Source: Sneathiella chungangensis (GTDB taxonomy: Bacteria; Pseudomonadota; Alphaproteobacteria; Sneathiellales; Sneathiellaceae). From it: a DNA stretch of 64,000 nt. Positions 1 to 7,666 of the stretch are shown here, in pieces. Location: NCBI RefSeq assembly GCF_009882935.1, contig NZ_WTVA01000002.1:209112-273111 (forward strand), given 5' to 3'. The notes beneath the pieces were generated by a model that was given only the letters and a program-made list of their open reading frames with translations, was not told the origin of the DNA and ran no database searches. The translations under genes and the position numbers were made by a program. The stretch's first letter is position 1; the number at the start of each line of letters is the position of its first letter.

Positions 1-981
1 ATAAAGGACTGACGGGACAATCGCGGCAATCGCGATCGTGATATAGGGGATGTTCAGGAACACCGCCATAATGAAAGCCGTCGAGCCCATGATCGGAGGC
101 ATGAGAACGCCGCCGGTCGACGCACAGGCCTCGACGCCTGCAGCATAGGATGCGCGAAATCCGGTCTTCCGCATGGCCGGAATGGTCATGACGCCGGTCG
201 TGATCACGTTGGAGATCACGCTGCCGCTCATTGAGCCCATCAGGCCCGATGAGAAAATAGCCACTTTGGCCGGACCGCCACGCACATGCCCCAAGGCGGC
301 GAAGGCGAGATCGATAAAGAATTTACCGCCGCCCGTCTGAGTCAGTGCAACCCCGAAAATCAGGAATCCGATCACGAGATTGGCGAGCGCCTGCATCGGA
401 ATGCCAAGCATACTCTCCGCACTGAACACATGGTATGCGGTGGTATCCGCGAGATTACTTCCAAGTCCGGATATTGGTCCAGGCATAATATCCGCATAGA
501 GCGGATAGAGCGAAATGATGACGACAATGGTGAAAAGAGCGGTGCCGCCCGCGCGTCTGGTGCCCTCAAGGACAAGCAGCCACAGGATAAATCCGAGAAT
601 GACGACATCCGTCGGCGCGCCCATTTCCCAGCCGTAATCGACAATTGCCGCGGCTTTCATGAAGAAGAAAACCAGCAACCCGAATGTGACGACGGCAAAC
701 AGAATATCGTACCACGGCACCCTGTCCATGGCCGATTTGCTCGTCGCCGGGAAAATCAGAAAAACAATGGGAACCAGCAATCCGAACAAGGCATATTGAT
801 ATTCATTATCAAGCCAGGTATGTCCGACAAAGAAGCCGGCATTGAACAGCTGGTTCATTGCAAGGAGTATGACGACGATCGTGACCGCAATAACGATCAC
901 GCGCCAAAGAGGGGAAAGGTTACGGTGGCGAGCCAGTTCAGGCTGCACCACCGCTCCATTCTCTTGTTTTTGGATTTCCAT
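1..981 (-). CDS. TRAP transporter permease, 4TM/12TM fused type (partial, C-terminus beyond window)
   Basis: Inner-membrane permease of a TRAP transporter, which imports organic acids using an ion gradient and receives substrate from the TAXI protein encoded just upstream. The 327 visible codons begin MEIQKQENGAVV. They contain an early membrane helix at about residues 27-45, several further helices forming the small DctQ-like part, and then the start of the DctM-like part with the glycine-rich GSMSGSVISNV region and ACASTGGVLMPPIMG. These are typical of the fused permeases that pair with TAXI proteins. The gene lies 21 bases after the binding-protein gene and is surely co-transcribed with it. 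There is no clear ribosome-binding site, so translational coupling is possible. The substrate cannot be read from the sequence. The frame is open to base 1, so the gene is truncated only by the window. Confidence 0.9.
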   Translation of the reverse strand, partial: MEIQKQENGAVVQPELARHRNLSPLWRVIVIAVTIVVILLAMNQLFNAGFFVGHTWLDNEYQYALFGLLVPIVFLIFPATSKSAMDRVPWYDILFAVVTFGLLVFFFMKAAAIVDYGWEMGAPTDVVILGFILWLLVLEGTRRAGGTALFTIVVIISLYPLYADIMPGPISGLGSNLADTTAYHVFSAESMLGIPMQALANLVIGFLIFGVALTQTGGGKFFIDLAFAALGHVRGGPAKVAIFSSGLMGSMSGSVISNVITTGVMTIPAMRKTGFRASYAAGVEACASTGGVLMPPIMGSTAFIMAVFLNIPYITIAIAAIVPSVLY

Positions 982-1002
982 TTAAGGTTCTACAGATAAG
1001 GA

Positions 1003-2157
1003 TTATTTGAAAATCGGGTTCATGCCGGCGGCCTGCAATGCCTCAGCCCGGACTTTCATCCATTCTGCCGCAAATGCATCGCCTTCAAGACCCTTGTCCT
1101 TCATCGTCGCCCAAGCGTTGGCGAGAACGTCCTGACGTTCCATCATTTTATTGTTATGGGCATCCATTTCATCGGTCCAGACGCCAATTTCCTTCCAGTA
1201 TTTGACGGCAGCCGGGTGATAGGGAACCGCCCATTTGAAGGTCTGGTTTTCAAGTGCCCAACCGGTCATTTCCGGCAAGGCTTCCTTGTAGCTTTCATAT
1301 TCCGAGTGAACGGCCTTGATCATGGAATAGACCAATTCCGGGTCCTGGTCCGCGCGGGTGATCAGGATCGGGTAAGGATAGGCCGCACCATCATGCGGGG
1401 TTTCCTTGGAGATATTACCCGTTCCCAGAACGGCCACATGCGGTACGAAATACGGTGCGACAGCCTGGACACGGTCCCAGCCTTCCTTGTCGGCGGCAGG
1501 GGTCGGCGGCCAGTAAATACCACGTGGCGACGCTTCCAGCTGTTTCGTCGGTCCGGAGACGGTTGACGCGAAGGCCGCGTCGATCTGACCGGAAATCATC
1601 CCCTTCCACATGGCGCCGTATCCACCGAATTCAACAACTTCGACGTCGTCAAATGTCAGTCCGCCAAAGGCGAGAATGGCTTCGGTGCCGATGGTCAAAG
1701 CCGGTGAACTGCGAACCACGCCGACACGCTTACCTTTCAGATCAGCAATGGTCTTGACGCCTGCATCCGCAGCCACACCAACGGAAAGGTTGGCATCGGA
1801 CGTTGCGGACGCCAGCAGCTGCACTTTCTGCGGGCCCCAGTCCGGCGTTGCAAATTCGAATACGCCTTCGGATGCATAGAACGTTCCGGCACCATTTGCG
1901 ACGAACTGAACTTTATCGGTCCTCAGCGGACCCATGCGCGAAATGTCGTTCTTACCGGGAATCACGCGCAAATCGACGCCAAATTTGTCTTTCAAGGCTT
2001 TGCCGATTGCGACGGACTGGTTATAGCCGGTTGTGCCGGTGTTGTAGGCACTCCACGCAAGTGTGTCTGGAAGCTTGACATCCGCAGCAGACGCGGCGGA
2101 CGAGAAAGCAAACACCGCTGCCGCTGCAGCCGCGCAAAGTTTTAAACTTATTCGCAT
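1003..2157 (-). CDS. TAXI-family TRAP transporter solute-binding protein
   Basis: Periplasmic binding protein of the TRAP transporter whose permease follows 21 bases downstream. The chosen ATG at 2157 has a good GGAGG about 6 bases upstream and gives a classical signal peptide (MRISLKLCAAAAAAVFAF, cleavage near SAASA-AD). A longer frame to 2274 would bury that signal peptide. The mature protein of about 360 residues has the TAXI features: opening LAWSAYNTGTTGYNQSVAIG, the DLKGKRVGVVRSSPALT segment, and a QIDAAFASTVSGPT segment. TAXI proteins bind small acids such as glutamate or other carboxylates, but the ligand here is unknown. The divergent IclR gene probably controls it. Family assignment is firm; the substrate is open. 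Confidence 0.93.
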   Translation of the reverse strand: MRISLKLCAAAAAAVFAFSSAASAADVKLPDTLAWSAYNTGTTGYNQSVAIGKALKDKFGVDLRVIPGKNDISRMGPLRTDKVQFVANGAGTFYASEGVFEFATPDWGPQKVQLLASATSDANLSVGVAADAGVKTIADLKGKRVGVVRSSPALTIGTEAILAFGGLTFDDVEVVEFGGYGAMWKGMISGQIDAAFASTVSGPTKQLEASPRGIYWPPTPAADKEGWDRVQAVAPYFVPHVAVLGTGNISKETPHDGAAYPYPILITRADQDPELVYSMIKAVHSEYESYKEALPEMTGWALENQTFKWAVPYHPAAVKYWKEIGVWTDEMDAHNNKMMERQDVLANAWATMKDKGLEGDAFAAEWMKVRAEALQAAGMNPIFK

Positions 2158-2213
2158 TATTTCCTCCCTGGAAAACTTAGCATGGTTATTTTTTTGTTTT
2201 CTAATAGGCGGGT

Positions 2214-2240
2214 ATTCTGCATAGTGGAACAGAATTCTGC
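2214..2240. promoter_or_regulatory. Candidate IclR operator between the TAXI gene and the IclR gene
   Basis: A perfect 10-base palindrome, CAGAATTCTG, lies at 2230-2239. The heptamer ATTCTGC occurs at 2214-2220 and again at 2234-2240, exactly 20 bp apart, about two helical turns. On the minus strand the palindrome sits just downstream of an AT-rich TATATA (2253-2258) that could be the -10 of the transporter promoter. The position suits repression by the divergently encoded IclR protein, which as a family binds palindromes as dimers of dimers. The assignment is inference. Confidence 0.4.
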
Positions 2241-2283
2241 AAGTTTTTTTCGTATATAGCTCTATTTTTACCAATGTTAGAAA

Positions 2284-3090
2284 ATGCTAGAAGAAAAAAC
2301 ATTTATTGAGGGTATTTCCACGCCGGATAATGACCGGCATTTCGTGACGTCACTGGCGCGCGGCCTGCAAATTCTTCAGGCTTTCCGGCCAGGGGAGGGG
2401 CCGGTCGGCAATAATGAACTCGCCAAAAGAACCAAGCTCCCGCGTTCGACGGTGTCGCGCCTGACAAGCACTCTCTTGCAGCTTGGCTATCTGACCTACC
2501 GCAAGAGCCTCGGCAAGTACGAGCCCTCACCAGCGGTGCTTTCGCTCGGTTACACCTTTCTCGCCAACAACAAGATGCGGCTGCTTGCTCGGCCCCTGAT
2601 GCATGATTTCGCGCGGCAGGTCGGTCTGGGCGTGGCCCTGGCGACGCGCGTCAGACTTCATATGATGTATGTCGAGACCGCCCGCGGTGGAGACGAGAGC
2701 ACCCTCCGGCTGGAGACCGGTTCCTATCTTCCGATTGCCAGCACATCGATCGGGCGCGCCTTCCTGTGCAAGCTTCCGGAAGGCGAACGTCAATTTCTTC
2801 TCGATCATGTGCGGCGGAAAAATCCCGCGGACTGGTCAGAAATCAAAAAGGGCTTCGAGGCGGCGCAAAAGGATTTCTCCGAATACGGATACTGTTTGTC
2901 GCTCGGTGAATGGGATTCAAGTTTTTGCGCTGTGGGCACGGCCGCCCGTGATAATTCCAGCGGCGACGTTGTCGCCTTCAATTGCGGGGGCTCTTCATAT
3001 CTGGTAACAGAAGCCATCTTGCGAGAAAATGTGGGTCCGCGCCTCGTTGCGCTGGCAAGGAACATCGAAGTGATGTGCGGACTGGACTGA
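2284..3090 (+). CDS. IclR-family transcriptional regulator
   Basis: DNA-binding regulator of 268 residues, the family's usual length. Residues of about 20-80 form the winged helix-turn-helix (SLARGLQILQAF, then NNELAKRTKLPRSTVSRLTS, then GYLTYRKSLGKYEPSPAVL). Residues of about 95-265 form the IclR effector domain, which binds small organic acids. The gene is divergent from the TAXI/TRAP genes and is followed 41 bases later by the acyl-CoA dehydrogenase and aldolase genes on the same strand. It therefore plausibly regulates both sides in response to the transported compound. No strong ribosome-binding site precedes the ATG. Family assignment is firm, ligand unknown. Confidence 0.93.
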   Translation: MLEEKTFIEGISTPDNDRHFVTSLARGLQILQAFRPGEGPVGNNELAKRTKLPRSTVSRLTSTLLQLGYLTYRKSLGKYEPSPAVLSLGYTFLANNKMRLLARPLMHDFARQVGLGVALATRVRLHMMYVETARGGDESTLRLETGSYLPIASTSIGRAFLCKLPEGERQFLLDHVRRKNPADWSEIKKGFEAAQKDFSEYGYCLSLGEWDSSFCAVGTAARDNSSGDVVAFNCGGSSYLVTEAILRENVGPRLVALARNIEVMCGLD

Positions 3091-3131
3091 AATAAAACCT
3101 GAAAAATAAGAAGAATACAGAAGGATAAAAG

Positions 3132-4286
3132 ATGGCTCTTGATATCGAGACATTTGAATTAATGAAAGATGCTGTAACGCGATTCGTTCGAGAAAAGCTG
3201 GTGCCTGCCGAAGATACGGTTGAGGAGACAAACGATGTTCCGGAGGAAATAATCCAGGAAATGCGCGAACTCGGACTGTTCGGCCTGTCGATTCCCGAAG
3301 AATATGGCGGTCTCGGCCTCAGCATGGCACAGGAATGCGAGATTATTCACGAGCTTTGCAAGGCGTCGCTCGCGTTCCGGTCCGTGATCGGGACGACGGT
3401 CGGCATTGGCAGTCAGGGCCTTGTCATGACCGGCACTGACGAGCAGAAAAAACAATATCTGCCACGGCTTGCCTCCGGTGAGATCATGTCATCCTTCTGT
3501 CTTACTGAACCGGAAGCGGGATCGGATGCGGCCTCATTGCGTACGGTCGCGGTCAAAGACGGCGAAGATTATGTTCTCAACGGCACGAAACGATACATCA
3601 CGAATGCGCTGCGCGCCGGGATGCTTACCGTTATGGCGCGAACGGATTCGTCAAAAAAGAGCGCGTCAGGGATCTCGGCGTTTCTCGTCGATCCGAGCAC
3701 GCCCGGCGTCACCATCGCCAAGGCGGATGAAAAAATGGGGCAACGGGGCACGAAAACCAGCGACGTCATTTTCGAGGATGCGCGCGTTCCGGCCTCTGCG
3801 CTTCTTGGTGGTGTCGAGGGTCAGGGTTTCTACACCGCGATGAAGGTTCTCGACCGCGGGCGGTTGCATCTGAGCTCGGTTTCCACCGGCATATCGGAAC
3901 GGATTCTCGCCGAAGCTCTCGGCTACGCCGCAGAGCGCAAGCAGTTCGGGACGGTGATCGGAGAGTTCCAGCTTGTTCAGGCGCTGCTTGCCGATAGTCA
4001 GGCGGAGTTGTTTGCCGGCAAGGCTATGACATTGGATGCGGCGAAGAAATATGATAACAATGAAGACATCTCTATGCTGGCCGCTTGTTGCAAGATGTTC
4101 ACGACGGAAGCCGCCGGCAGGATTGCGGACCGCGCAGTCCAGATTCACGGCGGCGCGGGGTACATGGCGGAATACAAGGTTGAGCGGTTCTATCGGGACG
4201 TTCGGTTGCTCCGCCTATATGAAGGAACAACACAGATCCAGCAGTTGGTCATTGCGCGAAACATGCTGAAGTCTCATATGAACTAA
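3132..4286 (+). CDS. Acyl-CoA dehydrogenase family protein
   Basis: FAD-dependent enzyme of 384 residues that introduces an alpha-beta double bond into an acyl-CoA and passes electrons to ETF. The visible domains are the N-terminal helical part, the middle beta domain with the flavin-contacting SSFCLTEPEAGSDAASLRT and KRYITNA, and the C-terminal helical part with RKQFGTVIGEFQ and IHGGAGYMAEYKVERFYRD. The catalytic glutamate is present in YEGTTQIQ near the C-terminus. A GAAGGA sequence precedes the ATG. It lies between the IclR gene and a class II aldolase gene 22 bases downstream, so the three probably form one operon for breakdown of a small branched or hydroxylated acid. The exact substrate is not evident. 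Confidence 0.93.
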   Translation: MALDIETFELMKDAVTRFVREKLVPAEDTVEETNDVPEEIIQEMRELGLFGLSIPEEYGGLGLSMAQECEIIHELCKASLAFRSVIGTTVGIGSQGLVMTGTDEQKKQYLPRLASGEIMSSFCLTEPEAGSDAASLRTVAVKDGEDYVLNGTKRYITNALRAGMLTVMARTDSSKKSASGISAFLVDPSTPGVTIAKADEKMGQRGTKTSDVIFEDARVPASALLGGVEGQGFYTAMKVLDRGRLHLSSVSTGISERILAEALGYAAERKQFGTVIGEFQLVQALLADSQAELFAGKAMTLDAAKKYDNNEDISMLAACCKMFTTEAAGRIADRAVQIHGGAGYMAEYKVERFYRDVRLLRLYEGTTQIQQLVIARNMLKSHMN

Positions 4287-4308
4287 CGAACAAAAAAGGA
4301 AAATCGAT

Positions 4309-5082
4309 ATGGGTGTGGATACAATCAACAAACTGGTGCCCAGCCTTAAGGGCAAGGTCAGTGATGAAGAATGGGAAACGCGGGTCAATCTCGCGGCCTG
4401 CTATCACCTTGTTGCCCATTACGGGATGAGCGATCTTGTCTTTACCCATATTTCCGCGCGGGTGCCGGGAAGTGACCATCATTTCCTGATCAATCCCTAC
4501 GGCCTCTTTTTTGACGAGATGACGGCGTCCAGCCTCATCAAGGTCGATATCGACGGGAAGATACTTGACGATACGCCGTTCAACATCAATCCGGCCGGTT
4601 ATACCATTCATAGCGCCATTCATGCGGCGCGTGAGGATGTCGGATGCGTACTTCACACCCATACCACAGCCGGTATGGCGGTCTCGGCACAAAAGCAGGG
4701 CCTGCTGCCGATCAGCCAGCATTCCATGATGTTCTATGGCAGACTTGCCTACCATGGATATGAGGGGATTGCGCTCGATCTTGATGAGCGTGAGCGTCTT
4801 GTTCGGGATATGGGCGACAGTATCGCCATGATCCTCCGCAACCACGGTCTTCTCACTGTCGGCAGTACGGTGCCGGAAGCCTTCCGCCGCATTTTCTATC
4901 TTGAGAAATCATGTGAGTCTCAGATCAAGGCGCTTGCGGGCGATTCGGAGTTGATTATTCCCTCCCGCGAAGTCTGTGAGCATGCCGCCTCCCAGTTCAA
5001 GATCAGCGCGTCCCAGTCCGGTCTCGAATGGCCGGGCCTGCTGCGCATCCTTGACCGCAAGGGCGCAAATTACCGCGATTAG
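4309..5082 (+). CDS. Class II aldolase/adducin family protein (copy 1)
   Basis: Cytosolic metal-dependent protein of 257 residues with the class II aldolase fold (fuculose-phosphate aldolase type). The metal-binding HxH is present in CVLHTHTTAG and the third histidine in ILRNHGLLTVG. These enzymes cleave or decarboxylate hydroxy-acids or sugar acids, often with zinc. The subfamily here is the non-sugar-phosphate type often annotated only by fold. It is preceded by an AAGGAAA ribosome-binding site and follows the acyl-CoA dehydrogenase by 22 bases. A clear paralogue is encoded at 30492-31262. A strong palindromic terminator follows the stop codon. The reaction is not known; it probably acts on the compound handled by the neighbouring dehydrogenase. 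Confidence 0.9.
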   Translation: MGVDTINKLVPSLKGKVSDEEWETRVNLAACYHLVAHYGMSDLVFTHISARVPGSDHHFLINPYGLFFDEMTASSLIKVDIDGKILDDTPFNINPAGYTIHSAIHAAREDVGCVLHTHTTAGMAVSAQKQGLLPISQHSMMFYGRLAYHGYEGIALDLDERERLVRDMGDSIAMILRNHGLLTVGSTVPEAFRRIFYLEKSCESQIKALAGDSELIIPSREVCEHAASQFKISASQSGLEWPGLLRILDRKGANYRD

Positions 5083-5111
5083 GCGGAGACGCGGGCAGAC
5101 AAAAACTATCG

Positions 5112-5156
5112 GGCGCCGGGCCGCTTTTCAGGCGGTTTCCGGCGCCTTGTTTTTTG
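5112..5156. terminator. Rho-independent terminator after the class II aldolase gene, overlapping the convergent MFS gene
   Basis: GGCGCCGG at 5112-5119 pairs with CCGGCGCC at 5139-5146, with a smaller hairpin-forming loop, and is followed on the plus strand by TTGTTTTTT. The right arm and the T-run lie inside the last codons of the convergent MFS gene, so the sequence is both coding and a terminator. It could stop transcription from both directions. Confidence 0.7.
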
Positions 5157-6384
5157 CCTTCTTTGATTCCTCCGACCGGCTGTAAATGATCAGCGCGATG
5201 GCGACAATCGCCGCGAGGCTGAAATAAAAGACTCGATAGGCGTCGATCGAGGCAGTCCCGTCGCTCTTGACAAATTGGCCGATGATAAAACCGCCCATCG
5301 ACTGCAGCAGGAAGACGCCGAGAAACACCGCCGTATTCAAGGTGGCGATGCCGCGTCCGAGGAGTTTCTCCGGAAAAATTGAACGGCCGTGCGACATGAT
5401 GACGACGCCGTAACTTCCAAAAAAACTAAAGAGAATCAATACTGTTGAAATCTGCCAAACGCGGACGACGGGCAGGAGTGCGAGAATTATCAGCAGGATG
5501 ATCGTGGTTACGGCGGCGGCGGCAACGAGATGCTTTCGGGCGCGGAATATTCCATCCAGATACCCGTAGAAAAAATTTCCGCCGATCACCGCTATCGTCA
5601 TCCAGAACAGGATGTTGCCGCGCTCCGCGAGGTCGAGACCATAGATATCCCGCAGATAATTGCCGCCCCAGAGACCGACGATTGCCATTATCGTTCCATA
5701 GATCACGAGATTGATGGCGAAGATATACTGAAACTGTCGATACTTGATGATTTTTAAAACGCCACCGATGGTTTCCTTCATGCTCTCGACTTCGCGATTG
5801 TGAAAGGCGTGGCCTTTCGGGGCGTCCTTGATGATCAGATATCCGAATATGATGGACATTGCCGTCATCAGGCTCGCGATCCAGAAGACGTCACGCCAGC
5901 CAATAAGGTCGGTCAGCCATGCCGTCGGCGTTGTCGCAAGGATATTGCCAAGCCCCCCCATTCCGACGATCAGGGATGCGTAAAAGGCAAACCGTTCCGC
6001 CGAGAGCCATCGCGAGATGATGACGAGGGAGCCCATAAGGACGGGGGCACAGCCGACGCCGATCAGGAATCGCGCGGCGGCAAGCTCCAGAAAATCGGAG
6101 GCGATGGCGAATCCGCTCGAGCCGATCACGGCGATCAGCATGAGACCGCAGATGGTTTTCCTCGGGCCATAGCGATCGAGAAAAATGCCGACTGGAACCT
6201 GGAAAAAGGCAAAGGCGATAAAGAAAATACCACCGACGATACCAAGCTGTTCATGGGAAAGGCCGATTTCGTCCATCATGTTCGGCGCGATGACAGCGAT
6301 GGACGAGCGATAAAAATTGCTTGCGAGATAGACAATCGACAGCGTCGTAATGATCTTGAGGGCGGTCGTTGTTTCGCTTTTCAT
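5128..6384 (-). CDS. MFS transporter
   Basis: Twelve-helix major facilitator superfamily permease of 418 residues. The first half carries the usual loop motif in FLDRYGPRKTICG after helix 2, and the second half has the corresponding short loop at YLDGIFRARKHL. There is no signal peptide, and the C-terminus is lysine-rich (SRSEESKKAKNKAPETA). It is convergent with the aldolase gene and divergent from the cyclase-family gene. The three may therefore serve uptake and breakdown of the same compound, alongside the TRAP system on the other side of the island. The substrate is unknown. The overall fold resembles MFS carriers of anionic metabolites, but this is only a resemblance. Confidence 0.9.
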   Translation of the reverse strand: MKSETTTALKIITTLSIVYLASNFYRSSIAVIAPNMMDEIGLSHEQLGIVGGIFFIAFAFFQVPVGIFLDRYGPRKTICGLMLIAVIGSSGFAIASDFLELAAARFLIGVGCAPVLMGSLVIISRWLSAERFAFYASLIVGMGGLGNILATTPTAWLTDLIGWRDVFWIASLMTAMSIIFGYLIIKDAPKGHAFHNREVESMKETIGGVLKIIKYRQFQYIFAINLVIYGTIMAIVGLWGGNYLRDIYGLDLAERGNILFWMTIAVIGGNFFYGYLDGIFRARKHLVAAAAVTTIILLIILALLPVVRVWQISTVLILFSFFGSYGVVIMSHGRSIFPEKLLGRGIATLNTAVFLGVFLLQSMGGFIIGQFVKSDGTASIDAYRVFYFSLAAIVAIALIIYSRSEESKKAKNKAPETA

Positions 6385-6461
6385 TTTTATTATTCTCGCA
6401 TTGCTTTTTCCAAAGAGCTAACAGGTCGCGGGACTTACGTCAATTCGGCGGGTGAGGGGCT

Positions 6462-6489
6462 TTGCAGTCGCCCCCGTTGCAGCTATGCT
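6462..6489 (+). promoter_or_regulatory. Candidate sigma-70 promoter for the cyclase-family gene
   Basis: TTGCAG (6462-6467) and TATGCT (6484-6489) are separated by 16 bases and end 33 bases before the ATG at 6523. A near-identical arrangement precedes the Nfu gene. The match is by eye only. Confidence 0.35.
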
Positions 6490-6522
6490 GTTCGCAAAAT
6501 AATAACAAGAGGGAGGGAACAT

Positions 6523-7536
6523 ATGTCCAGATGGGTGAACCGGCCGGAAGGGTCAAACTGGGGAGATTTCGGACCGGACGATCAAATCGGCCGCCTTAAC
6601 CTCATCACGCCGGAAAAAATACGGGCCGCGGCCGCCGAAGTGAAGACAGGGGAACGCTTTTGTCTCAGCCTGCCTCTCGATCTGCCGGGTGGCAATATCC
6701 TTAATCCGAGGCGCTATCCGCCGGAAATATCGCCGACGATGCGATCCCAGAACCGTCCGAACATGAATTACAACCTCTCCCAGGACGATCCGAACATGAT
6801 CGACGTTATCTGCGACGACATGGTGGTCCTGCATACCCAATATTCTTCACAATGGGACAGTCTTGCCCATGTCGGGCAGGAGTTTGACGCCGATGGCGAT
6901 GGCAGGGCGGAAATCGTCTATTACAACGGCTATCGCGGCGGAGAGCATATTCGCGGACCTGAAGACGAGGGAGGCAGCCGGGCCCTCGCGCTCGGGATCG
7001 AGAACATGGCGGCGGCCGGCGTCCAGGGACGTGGCGTCATGATCGACCTCGAAGGCGCATTCGGCCGCGCGAAAACGTTAGTCGGTTATGATGGGCTGAT
7101 GCGGGTTCTCGAAACGGACAATGTCGTCATCGAAGAGGGGGACATGATCTGCCTGCATACAGGATTTGCCCAGATGATCATGGACATGGATGGCAAGCCG
7201 GACAAGGACAAACTCCACAACTCCTGCGCGGCGCTTGATGGGCGTGACGGCAGGCTTCTCAACTGGATTTCGGATAGCGGATTGTCGTTGCTGATTGCCG
7301 ATAATTATGCGGTTGAAGCCTACCCCTCCCGCGCCGGGCATGGCAACTGCGCCTTTCTGCCCATTCATGAGCATTGCCTGTTCAAGCTCGGTATCCATCT
7401 TGGTGAGCTCTGGTACCTGACGCCGCTCAATAACTGGCTGAAGGCGAATGGGCGCTCACGCTTCTTGCTGACCGCTCCGCCAATCCGGTTGCCCGGCGCT
7501 GTGGGCTCGCCTGCCAATCCCGTTGCGACGGTTTGA
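6523..7536 (+). CDS. Cyclase-family protein (kynurenine formamidase-like hydrolase fold)
   Basis: Protein of 337 residues in the cyclase/arylformamidase-like family (Pfam Cyclase), metal-dependent hydrolases of amides, lactones or esters. Visible family features are the opening WVNRPEGSNWGDFGPDDQIG, the central TQYSSQWDSLAHVGQEFDAD and a downstream HTGFAQM. In this long subfamily the short HxGTHxD signature of small cyclases is replaced by QYSSQWDSLAHV. The ATG at 6523 follows a strong GAGGGAGGG ribosome-binding site; the open frame extends much further upstream but without a start signal. The gene is divergent from the MFS permease and probably belongs to the same catabolic island. The substrate is unknown. 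Confidence 0.9.
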   Translation: MSRWVNRPEGSNWGDFGPDDQIGRLNLITPEKIRAAAAEVKTGERFCLSLPLDLPGGNILNPRRYPPEISPTMRSQNRPNMNYNLSQDDPNMIDVICDDMVVLHTQYSSQWDSLAHVGQEFDADGDGRAEIVYYNGYRGGEHIRGPEDEGGSRALALGIENMAAAGVQGRGVMIDLEGAFGRAKTLVGYDGLMRVLETDNVVIEEGDMICLHTGFAQMIMDMDGKPDKDKLHNSCAALDGRDGRLLNWISDSGLSLLIADNYAVEAYPSRAGHGNCAFLPIHEHCLFKLGIHLGELWYLTPLNNWLKANGRSRFLLTAPPIRLPGAVGSPANPVATV

Positions 7537-7551
7537 TCGTCACGGGCACTA

Positions 7552-7579
7552 TTGCAAGCGGATGCCGCCGCCTTATGTT
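7552..7579 (+). promoter_or_regulatory. Candidate sigma-70 promoter for the Nfu gene
   Basis: TTGCAA (7552-7557) and TATGTT (7574-7579) are 16 bases apart, about 88 bases before the ATG at 7667. The same TTGCA...TATG pattern with a 16-base spacer precedes the cyclase gene. Confidence 0.4.
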
Positions 7580-7666
7580 ATGCTTGTGCCTTGCCGGTAA
7601 GCTGGAATTCTGCTAGCTGACGACCGTCATTGTAATTTTCCCGGTCATCGGGAAGGGAGCTTGTTG

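Noticed and set aside
286..999. Plus-strand open frame of 237 codons
   Set aside because: It is antisense to the TRAP permease, whose minus-strand frame is open to the window edge and has clear membrane helices. The plus-strand protein is highly charged, of unnatural composition and has no ribosome-binding site.
5800..6522. Long in-frame upstream extension of the cyclase-family gene
   Set aside because: It is antisense to the MFS gene, encodes a charged nonsense-like sequence, and the strong ribosome-binding site lies before the ATG at 6523.
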